Assembly: GCA_938038165.1 (NCBI GenBank)
Contig: CALHRB010000049.1
Coordinates: forward strand, 1-16,997
Source of the DNA: Candidatus Kapaibacterium sp.
GTDB taxonomy: Bacteria > Bacteroidota > Ignavibacteria > Kapaibacteriales > UBA2268
Length of the DNA: 16,997 bases
Direction: 5' to 3'
The notes beneath the pieces are model-generated. The model was not told the DNA's origin, ran no database searches, and saw only the letters and a list, made by a program, of their open reading frames with translations. Each line of letters starts with the position of its first letter. The first letter of the stretch is position 1. This document shows positions 6,971 to 13,887 of the stretch, piece by piece. Both the position numbers and the translations under genes were made by a program.

Positions 6971-7467
6971 TGAAAACTTTAAAAAACATATTACTTATTC
7001 TTTCAGCAATTTCGCTTAACGCCCTTTTTTTTGTGGGATGTCAGTCAACAAGCAAAACAATCAAGCAGGACAGCAAATTCGAAGAAGGGAGCTATATCTC
7101 AAAAGAATTAATTAAAGAAGCTGAAAAATATATAGGCACACCGTATTGCTATGGTGGCAGCACAAGTAAATGCTTTGATTGTTCTGGTTTTGTCAATCTT
7201 GTATTCAATCAATTCGGCATAATACTTCCGAGAACAGCCAGCGATTTATATGATTTTGCCAAAAAAGTTAGTTTATCCGAGGCAAAAGAAGGTGATTTGG
7301 TTTTTTTTAGAGATAAGAACAAAATTAACCACGTAGGAATATATATTACTCGAGGTGAATTCATACATTCATCAAGTTCGAAGGGTGTTACCAAAAATTC
7401 ACTAAGTGAAAATTATTACTCAACAAGATTTATTGGAGCTGGACGAGTAATTTCTATTCAACCTTAA
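6970..7467 (+). CDS. NlpC/P60 family peptidoglycan endopeptidase, lipoprotein
   Basis: From ATG 6970 the product is 165 residues. It has a signal peptide with a lipobox-like FVGC, so C24 is probably lipidated (the -3 position is Phe rather than Leu). The NlpC/P60 cysteine peptidase domain covers about 46-163, with catalytic C71 in DCSGFV, H121 in NHVGIY and H133 in FIHSSS, plus the usual GTPYCYGG entry motif (56-63). Such enzymes cleave stem peptides of peptidoglycan (gamma-D-Glu to diamino acid bonds) in the periplasm, as Spr/MepS does. A TTG at 6964 is in frame, but ATG 6970 overlaps the stop of the preceding small gene (TGATG), which favours it. The 3' end overlaps the convergent rlmB gene by 14 bases. 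Confidence 0.9.
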   Translation: MKTLKNILLILSAISLNALFFVGCQSTSKTIKQDSKFEEGSYISKELIKEAEKYIGTPYCYGGSTSKCFDCSGFVNLVFNQFGIILPRTASDLYDFAKKVSLSEAKEGDLVFFRDKNKINHVGIYITRGEFIHSSSSKGVTKNSLSENYYSTRFIGAGRVISIQP

Positions 7468-8212
7468 AATTTCTCTGCCTTAGGATTTCAAAAAGGACGA
7501 TTCCAGTTGCAACCGAAGCATTCAAAGAGGAAATTTTTCCTAATAAAGGGATTTTTAAGAGAACATCGCAATGTTTTTTTGTGCTTTCTCTTAAACCCTT
7601 TCCTTCGCTTCCGATAATTAAAAAGACCGGGCGGTTGAAATCTTCTTCACTATAAATTTTATTTGCTTTTGTGTCGGTACCAAAAACCCAGAAGCCATTT
7701 TTCTTTGCTTCAGTAATAGTTTGGATAAGGCTTGAGGACTTGGCAACGGGCAGATGATCCAATGCTCCGGCAGAGGTTTTAAAAGCAGCAGGGGAAAGAG
7801 GTGAAGAATTTCGTTCGGTCAGAACCAAGCCAATGACATTTGCACATTCGGCTGCTCGGGCTATTGCTCCGAGGTTATGCGGGTCATTTATTTCATCAAG
7901 AGCGATAATTATAGGGTAAGTTTGCTTCCTACTTTTTTCGAAAAGTTCATCAAGTGATAGAATTTTAATGCCTGAAATCAGTGCAATTACGCCTTGTGTC
8001 TTTGTTCCGGGAGGAAACTGACTTTTTTCCAGATCAGTAAACTTTCCTTTATCAATTGTTGAGCAAGGGATTTTATATTGTTTTGCCAAAGAATAAATAA
8101 AAGATGCAAAATCGGGTTTAGTTCCGTAAGCTATATAAATTTTCTCAATGTTTTTCTCGCTTTTAATAGCTTCTGTGATTGTGTTTCTGCCGTAAATATA
8201 AAAGTTTTTCAT
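7454..8212 (-). CDS. rlmB: TrmH/SpoU-family RNA 2'-O-methyltransferase, RlmB-like
   Basis: The 252-residue protein has an N-terminal substrate-binding domain (about 1-78, starting YGRNTITEAI), typical of RlmB, and a C-terminal SPOUT domain. SPOUT motif 1 is DEINDPHNLGAIARAAE (106-122, N113 and R119), motif 2 is IIGSEGKGL (199-207, E203), and motif 3 is IPLLGKISSLNASVA (221-235, N231), which form the knotted S-adenosylmethionine site. RlmB 2'-O-methylates G2251 in the P-loop of 23S rRNA. The closest alternative is another TrmH paralogue of the same family; length and the N-terminal domain favour RlmB. It is transcribed alone, convergent with and overlapping the NlpC gene, and divergent from queF over a 117-base gap. 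Confidence 0.85.
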   Translation of the reverse strand: MKNFYIYGRNTITEAIKSEKNIEKIYIAYGTKPDFASFIYSLAKQYKIPCSTIDKGKFTDLEKSQFPPGTKTQGVIALISGIKILSLDELFEKSRKQTYPIIIALDEINDPHNLGAIARAAECANVIGLVLTERNSSPLSPAAFKTSAGALDHLPVAKSSSLIQTITEAKKNGFWVFGTDTKANKIYSEEDFNRPVFLIIGSEGKGLRESTKKHCDVLLKIPLLGKISSLNASVATGIVLFEILRQRNFKVE

Positions 8213-8267
8213 AAAATCAGATATAAAAGTGAACTTTAATTTAAGGAATTATGAATAATTATCTTAA

Positions 8268-8297
8268 AAGAATTTTAGGAATTTATTCAAAATTCTT
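8268..8297. repeat. Inverted repeat upstream of queF (9-base arms)
   Basis: AAGAATTTT (8268-8276) and AAAATTCTT (8289-8297) are exact inverted copies separated by 12 bases. A run of seven T follows at 8305-8311. The element could be an operator or a weak attenuator hairpin in the queF leader, but it is nearly all A-T and may be chance. Confidence 0.35.
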
Positions 8298-8329
8298 ATC
8301 TTGCTTTTTTTCATTTTTGCAAAATTACA

Positions 8330-8680
8330 ATGGCTAATATTGAAACTTTTCCTAATCCCAAACGTGAGAGACCATACTTAATTACTCATATAAACGCGGA
8401 GTTTACTTCTGTTTGCCCGAAAACCGGACTGCCCGATTTTGCAACAGTAACTGTTAAATATGTTCCTGATGAATTGTGTTTAGAACTGAAATCCTTGAAA
8501 TATTATTTCCTTGAGTTTCGAAGCAAGGGAATTTTTTATGAAGATGTTACAAATGTCATACTTGATGATTTGGTCGAAGCTTGCAAGCCTCTCGAAATGG
8601 AAGTCATCACTGAATGGGGCGTCAGAGGAGGGATTTCTTCAATTATTCAAGCAGGGTATGTTAAATCAGAAAATTCATAA
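8330..8680 (+). CDS. queF: NADPH-dependent 7-cyano-7-deazaguanine (preQ0) reductase
   Basis: QueF reduces the nitrile of preQ0 to the amine preQ1 with NADPH, the last step before insertion into tRNA by Tgt in queuosine synthesis. The 116-residue product is the short, unimodular YkvM type. The thioimide-forming C29 lies in SVCPKTGLPDF with proton donor D36, and the QueF motif ELKSLKYY (52-59) is complete. The C-terminal GVRGGI segment is also typical. It is followed after 15 bases by queD, so the two form a queuosine operon; queC and queE are not in the window. No Shine-Dalgarno precedes the ATG. A 28-codon upstream frame (8251-8337) overlaps the start, described in the findings. Confidence 0.95.
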   Translation: MANIETFPNPKRERPYLITHINAEFTSVCPKTGLPDFATVTVKYVPDELCLELKSLKYYFLEFRSKGIFYEDVTNVILDDLVEACKPLEMEVITEWGVRGGISSIIQAGYVKSENS

Positions 8681-8695
8681 TTTTACGAGGAGATA

Positions 8696-9121
8696 ATGAT
8701 AATTAAAATAGCAAAAGAATTTAAATGGGAGATGAGTCATAGGCTGACTTTTCACAAGGGTCCATGCAAAAATATTCACGGTCACACTTACCGTCTGTTA
8801 GTTGAAATTTCGGGTGTTCCTGATGAAAACGGTATGGTGATGGATTATTACGACCTTGAAGCAATTGTCAATCCTTTGATAATGATGCTCGACCATGCTT
8901 TTTTGTGTGATGAAAATGACAGAATTATGCTCGATTTTCTGAAGGCAAACGATTTCAAGCATTATGTTATTCCGCCAACAACGACTGCCGAAAATATTGC
9001 TCGATACATTTTAGAATATCTGCTTCAGTATTTTCAAAAATATCAGAACCTTAAAGAATTGATGATCAGATTTCAGGAAACCGAAGATGTTTATGCTGAA
9101 ATCTCGCATAAATTTGCCTGA
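8696..9121 (+). CDS. queD: 6-carboxy-5,6,7,8-tetrahydropterin synthase (PTPS family)
   Basis: QueD converts dihydroneopterin triphosphate to 6-carboxytetrahydropterin, an early step of the 7-deazaguanine pathway. In the 141-residue product the zinc ligands H15 (MSHRL), H28 and H30 (HGH) are present. C24 stands four residues before H28 in the CxxxHGH arrangement typical of QueD. The catalytic partner H67 (LDHAF), E99 in TAEN and substrate-binding E128 (FQETED) are also visible. A Shine-Dalgarno (GAGGAGA, 8687-8693) precedes the ATG. Placement directly after queF argues for queuosine rather than tetrahydrobiopterin synthesis. The family includes true PTPS enzymes, so the exact activity is inferred from the Cys motif and context. 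Confidence 0.92.
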   Translation: MIIKIAKEFKWEMSHRLTFHKGPCKNIHGHTYRLLVEISGVPDENGMVMDYYDLEAIVNPLIMMLDHAFLCDENDRIMLDFLKANDFKHYVIPPTTTAENIARYILEYLLQYFQKYQNLKELMIRFQETEDVYAEISHKFA

Positions 9122-9473
9122 TTCTTGCTCTTGAAATTATTTTCAGTCAAATCTTTATTATTTAAAGATTAAAAGTGCTAAAAAATTTATTCTTGCTGGC
9201 TTTGTTGTTTTTGGAATTCTTACTCACTGGCTGACTAATGTGAAATGGATCAAGGTTTCTGAAAAAAAGTTATAAGTGAGCTATTTATATAATTTTACCA
9301 CAAGCCCTAAAAAAAGTATATTAATAATTGAAAGCAAAAAGAGAGCCTGTTACCTTGTGAAGTAATGAAAATACTGATGATTTTTATTTTTTATTGATTT
9401 AAGGGATAGAAAATCTGAAAAGAAAAAGAGGGAGCTAATAGCTCCCTTGTGAACTAATTATATCATATAGAAA
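9122..9473. other. Intergenic region between convergent queD and dsrO
   Basis: This 352-base stretch holds the dsr operon terminator (9418-9446) at its right end. The only coding-like signal is a plus-strand frame (9135-9275) reading as a basic end, a hydrophobic helix (FILAGFVVFGIL) and a short tail, but it has no ATG, GTG or TTG before the helix. I see no RNA gene and no dsrP remnant on the minus strand. Confidence 0.6.
9418..9446 (-). terminator. Rho-independent terminator of the dsr operon
   Basis: GGGAGC (9430-9435), loop TAATA, GCTCCC (9441-9446) forms a G-C-rich hairpin extendable by two A-T pairs. Reading the minus strand, the hairpin is followed by a T-rich tract (CTCTTTTTCTTTTC). 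It lies 27 bases beyond the dsrO stop, so transcription of dsrMKJO should end here. Confidence 0.85.
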
Positions 9474-10247
9474 TTAAATTAAATAATATACTTCTGGCTT
9501 AGTACCTAATTCTGGCTTTCTGCGAATTGAGAAGTTATCCTGTAGTAGTTTTCTGACTTCAGAATCGGGGTTGTCAAGGTCGCCAAAAGCAAGAGCCTTT
9601 GCAGGACAGGCTTCTACGCAAGCTGGGAACATGCCTCGAACAAGTCTTTCGTCGCAGAAAGTGCATTTTTCGACAACACCCTTTGTTCTTGTCGGGAAAT
9701 CTTCAGTAATATCATTGATAAAAGGTCTGGGATCCATCCAATTGAAGCTTCTTGAACCATATGGGCAAGCCGCAACGCAGTACCTGCAACCAATGCAACG
9801 ATGCCAATCCATCATAACAATTCCATCTTCTTCCCTTTTCCAGGTGGCTTTTGTCGGGCAAACATTTGTGCATGGCGGATTGCTACAATGATTACAAAGC
9901 AAAAGTACGTTATTATCATTAATATTTCTTGGTAAATGTTCATTTTCCTGAGTTATGAATGCATTATGAAATTTTTCTTTCCATATCCATTTTATTTCAT
10001 CTTTTGGATTTTTAATATCAGGGACGTTATGGGTTTTGTGGCATGCCTCGATGCAGAGCTTGCAATCACCTTGTTGTTCGCATTTATTAACATCAATAAC
10101 CATAGCCCATCTTTTTGCTTTTAGCCTTCCATCGTCAAGTTTAGAATGACCAGTGTCAGAAATTGCATCGAATGTCATTTTTGTGGCGACTCCCACAACA
10201 CCACCAACGCTAACGATTTTCAAAAAGTTTCGTCTGTTAATGTTCAT
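9474..10247 (-). CDS. dsrO: DsrO, periplasmic Tat-exported ferredoxin of the Dsr redox complex
   Basis: DsrO is the periplasmic four-cluster ferredoxin of DsrMKJOP and is thought to pass electrons between DsrJ and the membrane partner. The 257-residue product has a twin-arginine signal (NRRNFLK, residues 4-10) followed by a hydrophobic stretch. Four cysteine groups for [4Fe-4S] clusters are visible: CEQQGDCKLCIEAC, CNHCSNPPCTNVCP, CIGCRYCVAACP, and CTFC with CVEACP. The ATG at 10247 overlaps the dsrJ stop (ATGA), lies eight bases after AGGAGG and puts the Tat motif at the N-terminus; an upstream in-frame start at 10286 would add 13 residues inside dsrJ and is rejected. Other Tat ferredoxins (HybA, NrfC type) are related, but the position after dsrMKJ settles the call. 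It is the last gene of the operon. Confidence 0.93.
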   Translation of the reverse strand: MNINRRNFLKIVSVGGVVGVATKMTFDAISDTGHSKLDDGRLKAKRWAMVIDVNKCEQQGDCKLCIEACHKTHNVPDIKNPKDEIKWIWKEKFHNAFITQENEHLPRNINDNNVLLLCNHCSNPPCTNVCPTKATWKREEDGIVMMDWHRCIGCRYCVAACPYGSRSFNWMDPRPFINDITEDFPTRTKGVVEKCTFCDERLVRGMFPACVEACPAKALAFGDLDNPDSEVRKLLQDNFSIRRKPELGTKPEVYYLI

Positions 10248-10648
10248 TTCATTCCCTCCTTTGGAGCAACATGACAGTCCCAGCAATAAGGATTGACAGA
10301 TAAATAATTATGACACTGATCGCAGAATTGTGATTTGTTGTTATGGCATTTCATACAGGTATGAGACAGGCTCATTTCCATTTTTTTTCCTCTGAAATCA
10401 ACAAAGTTCCCATTTTTTAATAGGAATCTTTGATTATCTCGAACGACTTTATCCCTCCAATCATTAAGTAGATCCATATGGTAGTTTTTCATATACTCTG
10501 TTGGATAAACACATTCATTGGCGTCTTTTGGTAATTGAATATTGGGTTTGACGGAAGTTTGACCGCCAAAAATATTAATCCACAAAGGTGAAGTAAAAAG
10601 TAAAAGAAAAACTATTATACCTAAAATTACTTTTGGAGCATCATACAT
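10244..10648 (-). CDS. dsrJ: DsrJ, membrane-anchored triheme cytochrome c
   Basis: DsrJ is the periplasmic triheme cytochrome of the DsrMKJOP complex. The 134-residue product has an uncleaved N-terminal anchor helix (about 6-27) and three CxxCH heme sites: C98-H102 (CMKCH), C109-H113 (CDQCH) and C122-H126 (CWDCH). C46 in ECVYPTEYM matches the conserved cysteine known from the Allochromatium protein as the unusual distal ligand of one heme (His/Cys ligation), so that feature is probably kept. The following HMDLLNDWRDKVVR block is also a DsrJ hallmark. The gene starts two bases after dsrK, with AGGAGG (10659-10664) inside the dsrK end, and overlaps dsrO by four bases. Its presence, with DsrO, indicates a complex with a periplasmic arm rather than the simpler DsrMK. 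Confidence 0.95.
   Translation of the reverse strand: MYDAPKVILGIIVFLLLFTSPLWINIFGGQTSVKPNIQLPKDANECVYPTEYMKNYHMDLLNDWRDKVVRDNQRFLLKNGNFVDFRGKKMEMSLSHTCMKCHNNKSQFCDQCHNYLSVNPYCWDCHVAPKEGMK
10255..10260 (-). promoter_or_regulatory. Shine-Dalgarno (AGGAGG) deciding the dsrO start
   Basis: AGGAGG on the minus strand lies seven bases before the ATG at 10247, within the last codons of dsrJ. It selects the start that places the Tat motif correctly. Confidence 0.75.
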
Positions 10649-10650
10649 AA

Positions 10651-12261
10651 TTATATTTCCTCCTTTTTAATTGTTGGATTGCCACGTAAATCAGTGGAAC
10701 GATCGTTCTCTCCTTTCATAATAAGTGCATTGCCTACCATTTCATGCACACCAGCAACCTCGACGCCGGGAACCCAGTATTCAAGGAGCGGTGGCAAAGT
10801 AGCTTTATCTATGGCACACATACATAAAAGAAGATTGACGTCATTTTGTTTGTGAACGAAATCAACAGCATTTGCTCTTGGGAAACCACCACGTAATCTC
10901 ATTTCGAAATTTTCTTCAGTTCCTAAGCCAGCACCACTTCCGCAACAGAAAGTTTGCTCACGGATGGTGTTGTCAGGCATTTCTGTGAAATGATTCATTA
11001 CATTTTTGATAATATAACGTGGTTCTTCAAGCAATCCCATACCTCTCGAAGGATTGCAGGAGTCATGATAAGTAGCTCTCCAGTGATCATTTCTCGAGGG
11101 GTCGAGTTTAATTTTATTATTTCTGATTAAATCAGCGGTGAATTCAGCTATATGAATCATTTTAGTAGATTTGGCATTTTCAAATCTTGTGCCGGTAATG
11201 GGAGAAACAGGAACTTCAAGGAAATCTGCAGGACCATTTAATGTGTCCATATATTGATGAAGAACTCTCCACATATGACCACATTCTCCGCCAATAATCC
11301 ATTTAACTTTAAGTCTTTTTGCCTCAGCATAGATTTTTGCATTGAGCACTTTCATCAGTTCATGAGATACGAAGGAGCCAAAATTTCCACCCTCGGATGC
11401 ATAAGTGCTCATTGTGTAGTCAAGCCCTATTTCATGGAACAAAGCGAAATAGCCCAGAAGTGTGAAATAATGAGGTTCGCCAAAATAATCCGCAGAAGGA
11501 GTAACAAAAAGAATCTCGGCTCCCTTCTTGTTCAAAGGCACCTCGACTCTGATGCCTGTTCTTTCCTCTAAGTCATCAATTGCAAACTCGATGCTATCAA
11601 GGACACCGTGAGGCTGAATTCCGAGATGATTTCCTGTCCTGTGAGAATTTTTGACAGGAGTCATCACCCAATCAATATTCACTCCTATCAGATTCATTAT
11701 TTCTCTTGCAATAAAAGTGATCTCTGCGGTATCTATGCCATAAGGGCAGAAAACTGAGCAACGACGGCATTGAGTGCATTGATAAAAGTAATAGAACCAC
11801 TCTTTTAGAACGGGGAAGGTGAGCTCCCTTGCACCAACCATCTTCCCCATTAATTTACCAGCAAGCGTAAAATCACGGCGATAAACGGAGCGAAGAAGCT
11901 CAGCCCTAAGAACAGGCATATTTTTGGGATCGCCACTGCCAAGAAAGAAATGACATTTATCAGCACAAGCTCCGCAGCGAACACAAATATCCATAAAAAG
12001 CTTCAATGACCGGAATTTATTTATGCGTTCTCTTAGACCCTCCATAACGATTTTTTGCCAATCCTGGGGGAGTTTCCAATCTTCTTCATAAGGCTGCCAT
12101 TTTCGGGGATATGGTTGATTGATATATTCTATGCTGTCAGGAACAGCAGCATGATTATAAGTGCCTTTCCTAAATTCAACGGGGTTATCAATCCAATTTA
12201 CTTTTGGTGGTTTATGATTAATTTCTGATGCTAATTCTTCGGGTTTAATCTTGAATGCCAT
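10651..12261 (-). CDS. dsrK: DsrK, cytoplasmic HdrD-like iron-sulfur subunit
   Basis: DsrK resembles the catalytic subunit HdrD of heterodisulfide reductase and is believed to act on the DsrC disulfide or trisulfide at the cytoplasmic membrane face. The 536-residue product has two [4Fe-4S] motifs (C93, C96, C99, C103 and C162, C165, C168, C172). A C-terminal cysteine-rich CCG region has C402, the pair C439/C440 and C480-x-C482, spaced C-x36-CC-x39-CxC, the place of the noncubane cluster in HdrD. C327 in GGECGHMW is a further conserved-looking cysteine. Only one complete CCG block is present. There is no signal peptide. The ATG shares one base with the dsrM stop (TAATG) and follows AGGAGG (12269-12274). 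Glycolate oxidase or lactate utilisation relatives share the fold but not this operon. Confidence 0.95.
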   Translation of the reverse strand: MAFKIKPEELASEINHKPPKVNWIDNPVEFRKGTYNHAAVPDSIEYINQPYPRKWQPYEEDWKLPQDWQKIVMEGLRERINKFRSLKLFMDICVRCGACADKCHFFLGSGDPKNMPVLRAELLRSVYRRDFTLAGKLMGKMVGARELTFPVLKEWFYYFYQCTQCRRCSVFCPYGIDTAEITFIAREIMNLIGVNIDWVMTPVKNSHRTGNHLGIQPHGVLDSIEFAIDDLEERTGIRVEVPLNKKGAEILFVTPSADYFGEPHYFTLLGYFALFHEIGLDYTMSTYASEGGNFGSFVSHELMKVLNAKIYAEAKRLKVKWIIGGECGHMWRVLHQYMDTLNGPADFLEVPVSPITGTRFENAKSTKMIHIAEFTADLIRNNKIKLDPSRNDHWRATYHDSCNPSRGMGLLEEPRYIIKNVMNHFTEMPDNTIREQTFCCGSGAGLGTEENFEMRLRGGFPRANAVDFVHKQNDVNLLLCMCAIDKATLPPLLEYWVPGVEVAGVHEMVGNALIMKGENDRSTDLRGNPTIKKEEI

Positions 12262-13256
12262 TATTTTTCCTCCTTTTCAAGCGGCAGATTAACATTTTTC
12301 ATCACTTCACGGAATTCATCTTCGTATTCTTCATATGTATGATAATGCATTTTAAATTCATTATTCCATGGATTTATATGTCGTTTTTCCCTGTTGTCGT
12401 TTGCCAAATTACGTGTCGGACTGAAGAAAATTCCGGGCATATGAACGAGCTTGCTCATTGGGAAATATATTAATAAAACTGATACAAGAAATAGGTGTAA
12501 GGAAAAAAGTGGGTGCAAAGCTTCAGGAATAACTGGGTTAAAGCTAAGAATTCCAACGGCTAATTCTTTGATTTGCACCAAGTCAACTTTAAAGAAATAT
12601 CTCATTAATATGCCTGTAATAGCAATTCCAAAGATTAGTAATAGAGGAAAATAATCTGAGGACAGTGAAATATATTTAATTTTTTGGTTAATTACCCTCC
12701 TTAAAAACAAATAAGTTAGAGCGACAACAATTGCTACGTTTGTTATGTAAATTATTGGAACTCCAACCTGGAAAAAACCATCAATACTTTGTAGCAAACT
12801 AACAAAATTTGGGGTAGGTTGTGAGAAAAATCTGAAATGTCGTAAAACAATAATCAAAAAAGACCAATGAAATAAAATAGCAAAAAGCCAAAGCCACTTT
12901 TCAGAGCCATAGACTAATTTTTTCCCATCTTTTATGCTTGCTTTTGTATTCCTGAAAAGAGATCTGAAAAATAATATTTCGAGCAACATTCTGACAATGG
13001 TCTCCCAGGCATTGGAAGGATTGTCGAAGCGATTTCTACGAATCCAGGGCATTGTTTTTTGCTGTCCGGCGGTTGTTGTAATGCGAAATGGAACAGGAGA
13101 TTTAGCCCATTTTATGATTCGGACCACAATTCCCAATAGGAAAATTGCCAGTGCTAAATATGGTATTACAACACCAAAAATCATCGGGGAAAAATACCCC
13201 AGATAACCAATTAAAGCAACTATAAAAAAAGCAACAATCGAAAAAAATAATCCCAT
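12261..13256 (-). CDS. dsrM: DsrM, membrane cytochrome b subunit (NarI-like)
   Basis: DsrM is the heme b membrane subunit that exchanges electrons between menaquinol and DsrK. The 331-residue product has about six hydrophobic helices (roughly 3-24, 26-48, 120-138, 163-186, 202-219, 250-268). Candidate heme ligands are H130, H140, H254 and H272. The segment VPFRITTTAGQQKTMPW (55-71) between helices 2 and 3 resembles the PVPFRIPTTxGQQ block I associate with DsrM. NarI and HdrE are homologous but lack this block. The soluble charged C-terminus (about 285-331) faces DsrK. It starts three bases after the RsbRD-like gene, with GAGG about nine bases upstream, and overlaps dsrK by one base. Confidence 0.92.
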   Translation of the reverse strand: MGLFFSIVAFFIVALIGYLGYFSPMIFGVVIPYLALAIFLLGIVVRIIKWAKSPVPFRITTTAGQQKTMPWIRRNRFDNPSNAWETIVRMLLEILFFRSLFRNTKASIKDGKKLVYGSEKWLWLFAILFHWSFLIIVLRHFRFFSQPTPNFVSLLQSIDGFFQVGVPIIYITNVAIVVALTYLFLRRVINQKIKYISLSSDYFPLLLIFGIAITGILMRYFFKVDLVQIKELAVGILSFNPVIPEALHPLFSLHLFLVSVLLIYFPMSKLVHMPGIFFSPTRNLANDNREKRHINPWNNEFKMHYHTYEEYEDEFREVMKNVNLPLEKEEK

Positions 13257-13259
13257 TTA

Positions 13260-13811
13260 TTAATCCTCGCTTAATTTAGTTTCGTTTGAATTCATATCAT
13301 TTAAACCATACTTTTGCATTATTCTGTCAGCTATTTTTCCAATTCTGTTTTTTAACTCATTGGCTTTAATCTCAAATATTTTTGATTTTAAAGATACAAA
13401 AATATTTACTGCTTCAAGGGCAACTGAATCAATAAAATCAAATAAATTAATGAGTTTATAAATGTCTTCCGGATAATTAATTTGTCCGTCAATTTTGGAA
13501 AAAATTATTTTTTTAAGGTTAAGAAAGAAGTTAATTGTAATTGATGGTTCAAAATCTTGAACAACTCTAATTTTAAGAAAACCATTAAGAGCTTTGTTGA
13601 TTTCCTCCCAATTTGTTGAGCTACGATCAAGAATTAATTCGAAAAGATTTTCGAGTTCCCTGGCAAGATTAAAGCCAACAGGATTAGCGAATTGATTTTT
13701 CCCGTTTTTCAGAAATTTTCCGGATTCTACGGGATAAGAATCAAAAACTGAATTAATCCACTCAGTTAGGATTAATTCTCTGGAGTCAATTAATAATTTA
13801 TTTATGTCCAT
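13260..13811 (-). CDS. RsbRD N-terminal-domain-like protein, first gene of the dsr operon
   Basis: From ATG 13811 the product is 183 residues, all helical in character and without membrane segments. The N-terminal LLIDSRELILTEWINSVFDSYP (7-28, abridged in meaning: kinase-free helical bundle start) followed by FLKNGKNQFANPVG is the pattern of the RsbT co-antagonist RsbRD N-terminal domain. From memory, proteins with this KxxFANPVG block often precede dsrM in sulfate reducers. There is no STAS domain, so it is not a full RsbR/RsbS stressosome protein. The C-terminus (about 140-183) is a basic/acidic helix. It may sense redox or assist assembly of the Dsr complex, but its function is unknown. 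An in-frame GTG at 13844 would add 11 residues; ATG is preferred because the domain begins directly after it. The gap to dsrM is three bases. Confidence 0.75.
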   Translation of the reverse strand: MDINKLLIDSRELILTEWINSVFDSYPVESGKFLKNGKNQFANPVGFNLARELENLFELILDRSSTNWEEINKALNGFLKIRVVQDFEPSITINFFLNLKKIIFSKIDGQINYPEDIYKLINLFDFIDSVALEAVNIFVSLKSKIFEIKANELKNRIGKIADRIMQKYGLNDMNSNETKLSED

Positions 13812-13887
13812 TTGAAATAAAAATAATGATGAATCGGAATTCACCAGATTTTTTTTGAGAAAATTTTTTCAAGCGGTTTAAATTACA

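Noticed and set aside
8213..8329. preQ1 riboswitch before queF
   Set aside because: queF is a common target, but the leader lacks the short G-C stem with C-rich loop and the A-rich tail of preQ1-I, and nothing resembles preQ1-II.
10248..10286. Longer dsrO start adding 13 residues
   Set aside because: It would displace the Tat motif from the N-terminus and ignore the ATGA overlap and AGGAGG at 10255-10260.
9571..11571. Plus-strand frames opposite dsrO and dsrK
   Set aside because: Antisense shadows of genes with intact iron-sulfur motifs; no recognisable domain of their own.
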